This document shows, piece after piece, positions 1-11,458 of a stretch of 64,000 bases of DNA. Every line of letters begins with the position of its first letter. Within the stretch, counting starts at the first letter, position 1. A model generated the notes under the pieces. The model was not told the DNA's origin. It worked only from the letters and a program-made list of their open reading frames with translations, and did no database searches. Where the stretch lies: assembly GCA_032622095.1 (NCBI GenBank), contig CP136066.1, forward strand, positions 45,604,911-45,668,910, read 5' to 3'. The stretch comes from Siphonodentalium dalli (Eukaryota; Mollusca; Scaphopoda; Gadilida; Siphonodentaliidae). The position numbers and the translations under genes were made by a program.

Positions 1-2690
1 GCGAATGTCGATATGTCGGATTATCGCTTGGTGTATTGCGCACTCATGCATTATCCCTTTGTCGACGTGCGAAATAAAATCGTATTCATATTAGGATGAT
101 GGGTTCAAATTATGCATGGGCGTAGATAGAAATATTTTGAGATGGGATTCATAAACAGAGACAAATTGGCTTGGTAAATAAGGGTTTCCATATAAATTAT
201 GTTGTGACAGGGGCGATTCTCACTAAATTACTCAACAATTGGGAATTTCAAGCAGGGACGTGTCGATGGGTGTTGGCGCATCACCATAATCTTCGTCCCA
301 AAGTTCGTGATGATTGATTTATGGAGTTAAATGGCAATTAGTTGAGTTCTAAGTTTCGATCGGTTGGAATTGTTGGGTTGGGGATTTCTAACAGTTGGAA
401 ATCTTGAGTAACCATTGCAGATTTTCAACGGAATGGGGTGCAAATATAGTTTTCCGGACTAGGAAATAATATCTGGTTCAGGGAGGAGGTGCACTCGGGC
501 AGCGGAGACCTTATACGTTAATGTTACCGCGATTCCATTGGTAGAAAATGTCACTGAATTTGAAAATTAAGACTGGAGAAAAGGTTGTAATCATTACAAT
601 GGCCAAATTTTCCAGCTAATGTAACTGCAAATTATACTTTATAGCACTAGTATGATGTTTTCCTACATTTAGTGTAATTTTGGTTGTTAAATCTAAGTTT
701 CTCCTTAAACACAATGTTACACCGACCCTTTGGAAAATATACTTGAAATATATATTTTCACCCTTTTAACTTGGAAATATTTGTATCAGTCTATTATCTC
801 CGGCAATTCAGGTTGTTTGTTGTACATGTATCGAAATCGTACGTATACGACAACCAGTTAAAATTTCCCTGCTCAATCTGACACTATAATCACCATGTGT
901 AGGTTTTTCTGTCGATGGGGTTTATTTGTGATCACTCTATCCGTCTCTATCCCTTTGTGTTCGTACATACATCGTTAAATATATTTGACCATGAACCATG
1001 TAAATACAAGGAAAGTCATGAAAAGCTATATATTGTCTTCTATGATGTAGGTCAATAAAACATCTATATCTTATAAAGAGCGTTTTCGCTTATGATATTT
1101 TGTACTCGTGTTCAGCGTAAAATGTTGTAAGCATTTGCGTATTTTCGCGATGCTTGTGCCATTGGGATTATGGTGCTCGCAAGTAGTTTTCATGTTCCCC
1201 ATTGCCTATCATAACATTGACTTTATACATCCACTAAACCACTCGCCAACTGACTCTATATATCTAGGCATTACTATCCATGTATGTATGATATTAGAGT
1301 AAGTTCCCTTTACCCATTAACAAGCGTTCACCTCCACGCGTAGCAAAAGAAGATCCATAGTACTGGAATGTGTCTGTTCTTGTAAATGACGGGGAATCGC
1401 ACACACTTGTAAATTACCGTATCCATAGTATTCGACAGTTTGTCCACGTGTTCAAACACGGCTATTGGAAATATATAGTACAGGCCCCAGGTTACCATGC
1501 TTGTTGATATATGTGCCTAGTTTAAACAAATTCTCCCTAGAAAATGTAAGGTTCTAAAAATTTCTGGAAACAATAATATGTAAACTTATGTAAGAAAATT
1601 AATGTTCTAGCTTAAAGAAAACAGTATAGATTTAGATATATTTTGCTAGAATTTTATTAAACAAAATGCTATAAAGCTAAATTTCTTATTTAAGAAAAAG
1701 ATAATTTTTGGATATCTTGAATCTAGGAAATAACTTGTTAGAAATATTTTTCTAGCTATTCTCCCCTTGGAAGTTTCTCTATTTCAATTTTGTTTTCTCT
1801 CTCAAATTGAGAAAATATGTTTGGCACTGTGTGTTTCGTTCTGGTTCGGACAACGTTAGAACGATGAACCTTTTGTGATAGATGCTAAGATTAACCAATT
1901 AATTTTCAATTGAGTTAGAATGGGGTAAAACCTATTCTGCATCGCAATTTTCAAGATCTATCCAAGTAGACACAGGGAACGTCGATTAACCGAGCTGTGT
2001 TTCCTATTATAAGACTCATTTCAATATAACATTGTGCCAGTATATAAAGACTGATTTTCAATCACCCCTCCAATTGTGCTCGCTGTCGACATTCCAGCGA
2101 CCACACAAAAGGCAACCAGTATCATAAGATTGATGTATGGATTTACAGAACAACAGGTGCACCCTGGGTAGTTAACGCCTTTTGTGTTTATAACATTGAG
2201 TGCTTCATTCAATGGTTTACAATTAAACATCAAAACCGCCTTCCTGTTGAAACTTTGACGAGCGACACATGCCAATCGATATAACTATTTCTGGGCGTGT
2301 GGTGACGAGGCTGAAATCTGGATCTGTCTAATATTATATTTGATGCAACGTAAACAGAAACACAACACTTTCATGACATGTGTACCCGATTGGTTTACCA
2401 AATATTAGAATACAAATTGGCATTGGGATTGTAGGGTGACTGAATACATATGTTGCATATTTCTGTGATAAATATTTGAATGATTGTTCTACTCAAGTTG
2501 GCTTAATGTCAGACACAAATCAGAGCTGTCCGGGTGTCATCTTGTCTGAGTGTACCGCTGATAGCAAACGGTGATATAAGTAACCTGTAATATGTGTAAC
2601 TGCAGAAAGCAAGTCAATGCTGTCACCATATAATCAACTTGTTTTATAGTATGAGTGTATAATCTCGCAAGTACGTGCTGTCATAAAAAA
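1..2690. other. AT-rich non-coding stretch, no gene recognised
   Basis: I see no convincing exon, RNA gene or complete element here. Around 255 the motif CAGGGACGTGTCGA and nearby GTTGG-rich text resemble the edges of the dispersed family F1 described at 8.7 kb, so a decayed fragment of it may lie at about 250-440. Positions 1530-1830 are a very AT-rich block of A and T runs without clear period. A minus-strand ORF at 2021-2275 (84 codons) has one hydrophobic stretch but no recognisable family, no splice context and no codon signal, so I do not call it a gene. Confidence 0.6.
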
Positions 2691-3790
2691 GAAATAGTGA
2701 GTCATCGGCAACAGGGAGATCAGTTAAAGGGATCCATTTCGAGTTTATTGACTCGAGAAGTCTAACCCAAATTAATTTCATTGACATTATAAAGTTTCTT
2801 ATATCTACCATTTTCAAACCACGATGTTAATAGTCTTAACAAATGAGCTTTCTTTTTATTCTGTCCCTATTCGAGTTCCAAAGAAATGTGTAAAGAAGTG
2901 ATTCGGTGATCTGGTAATGCTATGAATAGGTAGTATAAGAGATTTGATCACTGTTATTCTTCCGATTGGTGTTAATAGTCTATGTTTCCATGTTTCAATC
3001 ATACGGTTTATGTCTACTAATGTTTTATCATAGTTGTGACTCATCTTGCCTAGGTCGTTATTGAATTGTATACGCACTAAATCGAAGGTAGGAGAAAAGT
3101 TTAGATTTAGACCGGGACAAATACAATCTTTCCGATATGTGTGTGATCCTATCCACGACGCCTGATATTGCTAGGGTTGATTCGCAAGCCAGATACGTCT
3201 GCAAAGAAGTCTAGTAATAAGCTTTTCGTAAACTAGTTTCACTACCATCTAAGATGAGTGTCGTGTCGTCTGCGTACTGTGTTATTTTGTATTCATGATT
3301 GCCGATAGTTATTCCTGCCATATTTCCATTTTGCTTCACCAAGAGAGATAAAAGTTCTGCGCATATCAAAATAATATACGGTGAGACAAGGTCACCTTGT
3401 CGACAGCCTCGAGAAAGACTGAAACTCCTTGAGATGTGGCCATTTATCAGAATTGGGGAATTAATATTGTTGCAAAAAATTGTAATCCATCTCTTTAGTG
3501 ATTCTCCAAAATTGAACATATCTAAACATTTCATAATGAATTTCCATGACACGGAATCAAATGCTTTTTCAAAATCTACTAAAAGTAAGAGACCCGGTTT
3601 ATTTTGCAATTTACTTCTGAATATAATATCATAAACCAATCCAGTGTTATCGCCTATGTATCGGCCTTTGAGGAATCCGCTTTGATCTTCGCTAATTATG
3701 TGAGGCAGTACGCGTTTAAATCGCTATGCTATACGGACGCAATTTGAAAACAACGAAGATAAATCTTTAAAAATTGGAAAAACAGAGTCC
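2690..3790 (-). mobile_element. Decayed LINE ORF2 fragment (L1/Tx1-like reverse transcriptase)
   Basis: On the minus strand this reads as the middle and C-terminal part of a non-LTR retrotransposon reverse transcriptase. Reading from high to low coordinates: an SEDQSGFLKGRYIGDNT block near 3690-3640, VDFEKAFDS (RT motif A) near 3570, LSRGCRQGDLVSPY (motif B) near 3410, and the catalytic YADD box at 3265-3276. A frame change near 3215 is followed by LDFFADVSGLRINPS, then in other frames CPGLNLNFSPTF, TWKHRLLTPIGRITVIKSL and finally GLKMVDIRNF...MKLIWVRLLES near 2810-2740, which are typical post-RT blocks of L1-like ORF2. A stop lies just upstream of the first block (near 3720). The endonuclease half is absent, as is a clear poly-A tail. 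The copy is dead: at least three frame changes and several stops. Family L1/Tx1-like is from motif wording, not a search. Confidence 0.85.
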
Positions 3791-3966
3791 TGATCGTCCA
3801 AGATATCAACACATATATACGCATATGTTCCAAAGAGTTACCAGCTACATGTTTTGGAGAAATTCACGACATAAAAGGTGATAATATGACATTATACAGC
3901 CTGAGTTAGGGCTCAAACTCGACCGCCCCGTGGCAGCCATTTTGTTTCCAATGTAAACAATACCAG

Positions 3967-4873
3967 ATGACAAAGAAACGAAAACACAATAAACATAGCA
4001 AGGCCGATTCAAGTAGTGACAAGAATTCTACTATGCAAAGCGATGACAGCCAAAATCGTTCACCTAAAAAAAAAGCTGACCATGGAGGACTTTGTCAATA
4101 AACCCGGCCAAGTTCCGCCATCGCCTATGCTTGGAACTATACCTGAACAAATCTCAGAGTTAATTAAGAGGGTAAACTCTCTATCTACTGATTCCAAGCG
4201 AAATCACGAGAAATATTCCAATGAACAAAAAATGCAGATATCTGAATTTGGCAGGATGGTAGGTAAATTTAAGACTGAAATAATTGTGGCATTCAATGAT
4301 GAAATGTCGATGTTAGAAGACAGAATCGTTGGAAGAAGAAGAAAAACACAAAATGTCAGAAGACTTTAAATCAAAAGAATCAGAATGGATTTTTGACCGT
4401 CGTCAAATTAGGAACGAAATTAATGATTTGGAGCAGCAAGGCAGAAAAGACAGCGTTCGTTTATTGGGTATACAGGAAGACGATGGAAAAGAAACTAGGC
4501 ATGATTGTGCTAAAAAGGCTATGAATATTTTCAAACAGAAATTAACGTTGGACATTTCACGCCATGATATTTCCATGGCTCATAGGATATGAAAAGAAGA
4601 GCAGTTATGGACAAAAACAACAAACAAAGAGACCTCGTGCAATAATAGTAAAATTCACTTCAAGAGAAGCTAAGCTGATGGTAGTAAAATCCAGGAATTT
4701 CTATTATCGAGGACGCCACGAAGCGTAGCTATGAATTGCTCAAGAAAGCATATCAAGCTGACAATATACAAAATTCGTGGATAACACATGGGAAATTATA
4801 TGCAAAAACCAAAAGTGGTGACATTGTTAAATTCAGAGATGAAATTGATCTCGAAAATATTATCAAAGGTTAA
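3967..4873 (+). mobile_element. Decayed LINE ORF1 (L1-type, transposase_22-like RNA-binding protein)
   Basis: A plus-strand ORF1 relic starting at ATG 3967 with a Lys-rich N-terminus and ending at TAA 4871-4873. The first frame stops at about 4099. Coding continues in another frame from the A-tract at 4066-4074 (MEDFVNKPGQVPPSP, then a Ser/Lys-rich predicted coiled coil). A second frame change is near 4330, leading to LEEEEKHK, RKDSVRLLGIQED and ISMAHRI. A third near 4590-4640 leads to RPRAIIVKFTSREAKLMVVKS. After a stop near 4728 comes DATKRSYELLKKAYQADN and a C-terminal KFRDEIDLENIIKG. The RLLGI, AHRI and RPRAIIVKF blocks are hallmarks of the L1 ORF1 RNA-recognition and C-terminal domains. 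In an intact element the protein coats the element RNA. The stretch 3790-3966 may be its 5' leader. The matching ORF2 is not downstream; an ORF2 piece lies upstream on the opposite strand. Confidence 0.85.
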
Positions 4874-5329
4874 CAGGTTTAACCTTCAGTAGACAGGGAA
4901 TCCTGTCCATGTACTAAATCTATTGATTGTCAGCCGATTATTTTTGCTGATTTGAATTATTGTCGTTATATTGCCTAATCCTGTACATAGTGTCATTTTC
5001 CATACATATGCCTAAAGCACAAACACGATAACTTACCGTATAATACAAAGTAATATAATGGGGTAATACTCCATATATGTCCCCCAACCTATATATCACT
5101 TCCAATGTCCCTCTATGTCGATTAAACACTTTTGCAAAGAGTTCCAACGTGAACAATAATCCTCTTTTAAACACTGAAAACTGCCTACCAGATTGTGAGT
5201 CGTTTGATGATAATCATAAATGTCCCTTGAACATGCTGATATATATATGCACTCCTAGGAACGAGTGAAAACTCTTATATCCAGAATAGTATATGCTGTG
5301 ATTCACACGCTTACCCCATTATTATATTC
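4874..5329. other. Non-coding spacer
   Basis: No gene, RNA or complete repeat is recognised between the LINE ORF1 relic and the dispersed repeat that starts near 5330. The small ORFs on both strands overlap each other and show no family signal. Confidence 0.55.
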
Positions 5330-6100
5330 AGGGTGTCTAACTCTGTTGGGAGAAAGGATGTAATAATAATTTTCCACTAAAATTTGTAATATATACAATT
5401 TTGGTGAGGTATGTGGCGCCTTAACTTATTCCATTTAATTAAACGCGGTATTTATGACTCTGTATTGTGCGATGCCTGAGTTAGATCAATGCATTCAGGT
5501 GGGGAATACGCAGTCATCATGTAATTGTATTTGAAAGTATATTCTTGCTACAACAAGATAACTAAAATACCGGACACACGCACCACAGGGACACATGCAC
5601 CCGCACAAGGAAAAATACAAGTTCGCGCGAAGAAATGTCAAGTATGACCGCGTTCGGATTTGTTTTACTAAAGCAGCTATACTATACAAACATTTGAAGC
5701 AAGGCAGATAACAGATTTGTGTCAAGTATAAACACGGGACATAATTGATTGCTGGTTCCAGCACCCGGCTAAACAACATCAGCATTGAAGTACCGTCATT
5801 CAGCTTTCAGCGCCAACTCAGAGTTATTCACGAGTTGATAATTAACGTCATTGATGTTTTCAAAAGTGGCCGAGCAACTCTCCGTGACCAATTATTCTCA
5901 TCGATGGTACAGGTAAACTTTCGTCGTGTATACTTTCTGAGTACTACTTTCTGGATGTCGACATTACAAAGAGAGTGATACACGCTCGGGGTGTTCTTTC
6001 AGTCTGACCCATATATCGAACGCGTAGGTGTTAGGTTCACTGTGTGGCGCTCTACTGTCCATCGACCAGCATGATGGTTAAAGGTCCCAATGCCTTTTAA
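5330..6100 (+). repeat. Dispersed LINE-derived repeat, internally shortened copy 1
   Basis: This block aligns by eye with 34,060-35,580. Shared stretches include the ATACAATTTTGG-GAGGTAT segment near 5393, TACAAGTTCGCGCGAA near 5620, the run from GATTGCTGG near 5747 through AACATCAGCATTGAAGTA, and TTTTCAAAAGTGG near 5858, ending with GGTGTTCTTTCAGT near 5990 and GATGGTTAAAG near 6073. Compared with the second copy it lacks about 650 bp that hold the LINE reverse-transcriptase C-terminus and its tandem hairpin repeats, so it looks like an internal-deletion derivative. The short seed CAAAGAGAGTG near 5967 sits where the other copy has a long (GA)n tract. The ORFs at 5495-5785 (-) and 5745-5978 (+) are not credible genes. 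Confidence 0.7.
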
Positions 6101-6313
6101 CACCCCGTGTACTTGGTATCACCAAAATCGGAAGCTATCACAGACAATAGCTCCATCAGATGAATATATCTATCGCCCGTTGAGTGACGATATCCACAAT
6201 TCAAAGCGAACTTTCATAACGCAGAATGTTCCTTCAATGGGATAGCGGTCACATCTTTATCTCATATCACTACATGTAATCCACATTCCGGCTCATATCT
6301 GACATAAATAATG

Positions 6314-6318
<5 letters not shown>

Positions 6319-6364
<46 letters not shown>
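6319..6364. repeat. (AT)n microsatellite
   Basis: A near-perfect AT dinucleotide run of about 46 bp. Confidence 0.97.
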
Positions 6365-6367
<3 letters not shown>

Positions 6368-6863
6368 GTAGTTCTTTTGTGACATAATAATCAGCTATGG
6401 CGGCGGGGAATACGTGTATCAATAGAACAATATATAATCGGTTATCTTTGGAAATGTTCTACCCTATACATGTTGGATCGTAAAAATAATATCTACGATC
6501 ACATGTGGGTACCCATCAGCAGTTCGGTTATCAAAGATGCGGATCGGTGCTGCAATTAGATGTCACCAAAACTGATTTGGGATGTCAAAGATACGGGTTA
6601 TATATTTCGCATTTTGACTGTTTCTGTTTGAAAATATCCCCATTTATTTTTCGGATAGCTCGGCATGTACGATCTTTCGTTATTGTGCGTGTTCGGAGGA
6701 GTTATAATGTCATATTAATTTTATAGTGTAGTATGTGATATGCAATAGTATGATCCCGGAACATGAAATATAGAGTACACAAGTAGTGTTTCTGAATACC
6801 AAATTTACACCACGAGTGGGATTGATGATTTACCACACGAGCTTTAGTAATACCACAGTGTGT
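6365..6863. other. Non-coding spacer
   Basis: No gene or repeat recognised. The 73-codon ORF at 6505-6726 has no family resemblance. Confidence 0.5.
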
Positions 6864-7442
6864 TTAAAATATAATTTTGGGTCGATTCCCAAGCAGCGCC
6901 TTCTGATAAAGAAAATTGATTCTGCCTTTTTTGGTTTGTGCCTTTCCGCACCGTTTTAATTGTTTCTGTTTTGCAAAAAGCGCACTCCGTGCAGTTGCAA
7001 ATGCATCGTCCGATTTATTCATCACTGAACTTCCGTATTTATGGCGTTTTAAGTAGCTGTCAATGCTACCAATTCGACCGTGCAATGAACTTGGTTTAAA
7101 TTCAGTCCCGTCCTTTCTTCTCACACTGAGAATGTAATTTGGCATATCATGAATTTCCCTTGTTTCAGAATTTTTGGTCAGGAATGATTTGAACAGTTTG
7201 ATATCCGCAAGCGACTTTATCAACGTGTGTTTACTGTGTTGCTCGCGGATGAAATCTTCAACATTTTCGGATGAGATGTCAGAAAATCTATCTAGAAGAG
7301 CGACAACATCAGTCTCAATATTCTCAAATAATTCTAGCACACAATCAGCCTCATTGGGTTGTGGCTGAGTAATGTTCCAACCTGAGAATGTCATAATCTC
7401 GCTTGGCCCTGGGTTCATCATTACATCAATTTCCAGGTTCAT
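6864..7442 (-). CDS. Crypton-like tyrosine recombinase N-terminal fragment (truncated or first exon)
   Basis: An uninterrupted 192-codon minus-strand ORF with ATG at 7442, directly preceded in frame by TGA. Residues about 75-165 (SLADIKLFKSFL, ETREIHDMP, then VRRKDGTEFKPSSLHGRI, IDSYLKRHKYG, FATARSALFAKQKQLKRCGK) follow the SAM-like N-terminal core-binding domain of Crypton tyrosine recombinases and their domesticated relatives (the DUF3504 group, as in ZMYM and QRICH1 proteins). Residues about 175-186 (RINFLYQKALLG) resemble the entry to the catalytic domain, but the ORF ends six residues later, so the catalytic Arg-His-Arg-Tyr set is missing. By memory of the family, two short in-frame gaps seem present (after residue 101 and around 170). 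Residues 6-13 are DVMMNPGP, close to the 2A consensus. It may be a truncated transposon or a first exon; no clear splice donor was found at its end. Confidence 0.6.
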   Translation of the reverse strand: MNLEIDVMMNPGPSEIMTFSGWNITQPQPNEADCVLELFENIETDVVALLDRFSDISSENVEDFIREQHSKHTLIKSLADIKLFKSFLTKNSETREIHDMPNYILSVRRKDGTEFKPSSLHGRIGSIDSYLKRHKYGSSVMNKSDDAFATARSALFAKQKQLKRCGKAQTKKGRINFLYQKALLGNRPKIIF

Positions 7443-8719
7443 TCACTAAGTCAGAACTCTTAGACATGATGATATTTATTCAACACAAATAAACAGGTAA
7501 ACGAGCAGTCACAAATAATAATATATTACATCTTTACAATAAGCCTGAGTGGTAGAGAGAGTGCGTATAAGAGACTCACACAATATATATATACACAAAT
7601 ATATATATATATATATATATCCATCAATCTATATCATTTTAGGATCCAGGGGTTGGCGACACGAGAACACCATAATGCCGGGATAAAGTTGGCAGATCGG
7701 CAACAGAGCCAGGTATGTACGTCATAATGTGTTCTAATTTTCAACATTCGTTTTTGTATATTTTCCAAAGATATAATCAAATAAATATACTGGACTAATG
7801 AGCTTTCCCTATAACTCATTGCGGATATCGAACAGATTCGTATTAAGAAAACGTTTGCATTCAAATGTTACAACCGCGAATCCTAATTAAGTCACTTGAA
7901 CGCTACAAAATTTCAACTGTCATATTTATAGGGAACGGGAATCACGACATGCATAATAGTAAGCTAGAAAATATGATATATACATAGCTCATTTGCTATC
8001 TTTTTGATTGAGTTATTTATATATAGGTGAAGAGAACAGCAATAACTCACCTCGATGTGAGACATCATAATTCCATTTTCGAGTAATGTATGACGTAAGT
8101 TCCCGGCCCTGAGTAACGTCGGGGGATGGGGAGCTAGGGACAACATAATTGATAAAACCGTGGTGATTACGAAATTCCATCTAAATTTATATTAAGGATA
8201 TAGTTGATGCGAGGAATCTACCGGTTCGTTTTGAAGATGCCAACGTGGCACCCTCTGTGCTGGGACATGTTCGCGGCACCAGAATTTATAAAAAAAACAA
8301 ATCACCATTAGAAAATATTAACCATGAATGTTTGGTTACTTTTTAAATGCAAACTGCGTGAATCAGTACAACTTGATCAGTGAGTAGAATCAGTCATCAT
8401 CAAATATGAAAGAATGCGACAACCGTCTACTAATACCGATAACTCCACCCAAGTCGATTGTACAATTTCAAAAAAACAACGTGTGAAGTATGCGCAGCTG
8501 TCATTAAATAATTCTTTACTCGCGTTATCGACGAATTAAACGCGATAAACAAATGACAATCACCCAGGCAGTGTGAGCCACTCTATTTACAATCCGTGTA
8601 TAATAATGACGTTTTGTGATACCCATTGTGGGTATGTAATTTGTGAAAATAATACTTTCAGAAAAAGTATTCTCAATTCCCAACAATGTCCACATTGGAG
8701 GGTTCCACGTCACTTTCAT
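7443..8719. other. Non-coding stretch with short AT runs
   Basis: Positions 7583-7620 hold interrupted AT dinucleotides. The rest shows no recognisable gene or element. ORFs at 7634-7864, 7964-8146 and 8525-8815 are short, overlap on opposite strands and have no motif. Confidence 0.5.
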
Positions 8720-9590
8720 CTAGAGGCGTGGCGACAGGGGGTTGGGAGGGTGTTTCACCCCAACGTTGGTCAACATTTTCAACAGTTGGAAATTTCATAC
8801 TGGACAAAACATTAGTTGGAAATTTAACACCAACAATATGTTAAAAATGTTTTTGTAGTTTGAATTTCAAACAATTTATTCAGGGAAATGTATTGTTTTT
8901 GGATCAATATTTGCACATTTTCCTTCTTTTGGTCAAAAGTTTAGACTGAAATGGCTATCAGGTGGAAATATTTCAACCTTAGGGGGTGTCAGGTTGGAAA
9001 TTTCCGACACTTGGAAAATTTGTGTCCGGTCCCTCTTCGAGGCCAGTCAAATGCTGCTAGTTAATTTAAGAAAACAATTTTGTCGCACATTTAGTCAATA
9101 TTGTCATCAGTTGGACATTTTTCTAACCTAAGTGAGATTGTCATGTTTGAAATTTCCAACTCTAGGAAGGATTGAGACTAGTCTAGATGCTACGATTTCG
9201 CGATTTTCTTGTTCATATTTCAATATTTTAACACACCGGGCCGAACCATGGTGTCCTGGTCCCTGCCCGTGGTAAATAATACACGGCTAATTAGTTATGA
9301 AAACAATATTGTCCTACATTTGGTCAAAATTGTCAATCGAATTGTCATCAGTTAGAAATTTTACAACCTAAGTCGGGGTTGTCAGGTTTGAAATTTCCAA
9401 CCCTTGGAACGTTTCAGGCGAGTCTACATGTAGATGCTAGGGTTTTGCAATTTTCTTGTTCAGATTAGAAATGTTTCTTACACCGGGCGGGACAATGGTC
9501 GACGCGGTGTGTCCTGGTATTTTTCCCGTAGTCTTGTGCATTTGTCTAAAGGTAGACAACCGGGTGTTAGGATTTATGCAATTTTCAGGT
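8720..9590 (+). repeat. Dispersed repeat family F1, plus-orientation copy
   Basis: Starts with GGCGTGGCGACAGGGGG near 8725 and contains repeated statements of GTTGGAAATTTC and GGTTTGAAATTTCCAAC. Two successive units of roughly 240-270 bp each carry AGTTATGAAAACAATATTGTC-like text, a CTAGATGCTA segment and an ACACCGGGC palindrome (9235 and 9480). The reverse complement of the same material is found at 47,240-48,300 and 44,640-45,090, and shorter pieces at 24,140-24,430, about 19,140 and about 61,980. No ORF of note is inside, so it is a non-autonomous family. The terminal CAGGGACGTGKCGA motif recalls the CAGGG ends of hAT elements, but that is inference. Confidence 0.7.
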
Positions 9591-9598
9591 ATAATATG

Positions 9599-9897
9599 TG
9601 GTACCACCCCTTATCCCTTTTACTAAGGAATGCCCGTATATATGAATTATTATAAAACAGTACTACCACCTCTATACCCCTTACAATACCGGTATATATG
9701 AATTAATATGAATCAGAGACTACCACCCCCTGCCCTTATAATAAGAAATACAGGTATATATGAATTATTATAAACCATAGGCTACCACTTGCTACCCCTT
9801 ATCATAAGTAATACCGGTATATACATGTACAGTGTATGAATTATTATAAATCAATGGTACCACCCCTATTCCTTATAATAAGGATTACCAGTATATT
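9599..9897. repeat. Minisatellite, about 60-bp unit, five copies
   Basis: Five degenerate tandem units, each with TACCACCCC, a CTTATNATAAG-like dyad, a CCGGTATATATGAATTA core and TATTATAAA. One unit is interrupted by an extra ACATGTACAGTG. Confidence 0.85.
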
Positions 9898-10700
9898 AGT
9901 CGGATTCCTTATGTCGAAAAAAATGGTCACACATTTTCGGAATGTTAAAATCGATATGACAACGGTTTCTATACCACCAGTGTGTATATTTTCAGAATCT
10001 ACCTGTTTCCAGCTTGATATTTTAGTGGAAACAGGTTTGTGTGAGGTTTTTGTTTGTGTACTCCTCTATTCTCCCCCGTCCACCTGGTAATAAAAACATG
10101 ATATTGTGCATAGCAAGTTCGGTAAGTGGCTTTCTTTGTTGCTGGAAATCGAAAAACAGGGAGAGATCTTGCCCCGAATTGCATAATTACATACCTTAAT
10201 GTGGAATTTTATCATAACATCATCAGATGAATTGTATATATGACTGCATTTTCAATTTCTTTCCCAAGTATTAAGGTATTTTATACTCATAAAATCAGCT
10301 GCATCACAGATAGACTAACGCGGACAATCTACAAGGATATCTTGACGGTCGAAAAGAACGGTCGCGCAATTTCGGAATGTAAAACACGACATGCGAACGG
10401 TTTATTTATCAATAGCGTGTCTACTTTCAGAATCGACCTGTGTCCAGTTGAGATTTTATTGAAAAAAGTGTTTTTTGACTATTTTAGAAATTTAAAGAGC
10501 GTTTACTTATTATACAAATATTAATCCTCATAACTAACCATCTGGCGGACTGTGCGAGTTGAACAAGTACAAATATGTCGGTCTACTTCCAGCGTCTACC
10601 TGTTTCCAGTCTGAAATTTTAGTGGAAACAAATAGTTTGGACAGTTTTAATAGTTTAAAGAGCGTTTCCTGGTTATAAAAATATTAACTAACACGATTAG
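9895..10700. repeat. Three degenerate tandem copies of a roughly 300-bp repeat
   Basis: Three blocks (about 9895-10110, 10270-10525 and 10560-10690) repeat the same order of words: GTCGAAAA-AATGGTC, TTTCGGAATGT, GACATGACAACGG, then GTCTACTTTCAGAATCTACC, TGTTTCCAG and ATTTTAGTGGAAACA. The last two also share AGAGCGTTT. The segment TGTTTCCAG...GTGGAAACA is itself an inverted repeat. ORFs crossing it (9836-10090, 10240-10524) are products of this repeat and are not called. Confidence 0.7.
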
Positions 10701-11458
10701 CCTTATCATGAATTGTGAGAGTCGAAATTTTGCACATATATCAAGTATGACTCTGAAATGTATTTTTGAGAATATTGGTGTCGTCAGATAAGTCTCCACG
10801 TCTTGCCAAGCCAAGTACAACAACTCATCTATACCAATGGTATGTTTAGCCTTGCATGTGAATAGGGTGGTATTGTTTCAATTTTTTAAATGTTATCATG
10901 TTCATATATATTGCTAAAAAATTCTGGGCATAGATTAGTTGTTGTTCTATAAATCCTGGTTGGGTTTATCCAAATTGGGAGTTGAAATTAAGTTGATCTG
11001 ATGATAAAGAAGACACCTTCTCCGTCCACTCAATACACACCGGGATACATGTTTCACATACTAAATTAACACCTTTGTCAACATAACAAATCACTCCCTC
11101 AAATCCTTTGCTACAAGAATAAAAATAAATTGTCAGTATCCATCTCTGGACACTTTCTAAGAGCGAATGTATTTATAATGGGACATATATGTGCATTATC
11201 AGTTATATCTTTAATACCTCCTCTATGGAGAGTCAGCTTATATACACTATACATGGATAGAACATACAATATTATACACACAAAAACACAACAATGACAA
11301 GTGAATCGGATGTGAATGCACGCATTTCTTTTGGTACGAGTTCCCTACATAAGGTTGCACGCGTGTAGAAGCAACACAGCGGCGTCAACGATCAGCTCCC
11401 CTGAGTTTGAACAATCATCTAGCCATTCGCAAAGCGCGGTATTTCCTAGAAGTAATGC
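10701..11458. other. Non-coding stretch
   Basis: No gene or repeat recognised. The minus ORF at 11345-11620 runs from unique sequence into the MITE that begins at about 11459 and is not supported as an exon. Confidence 0.5.

Noticed and set aside
2021-2275. 84-codon minus ORF with one hydrophobic segment and several cysteines
   Set aside because: No recognised family, no promoter or splice signals; equally likely by chance.
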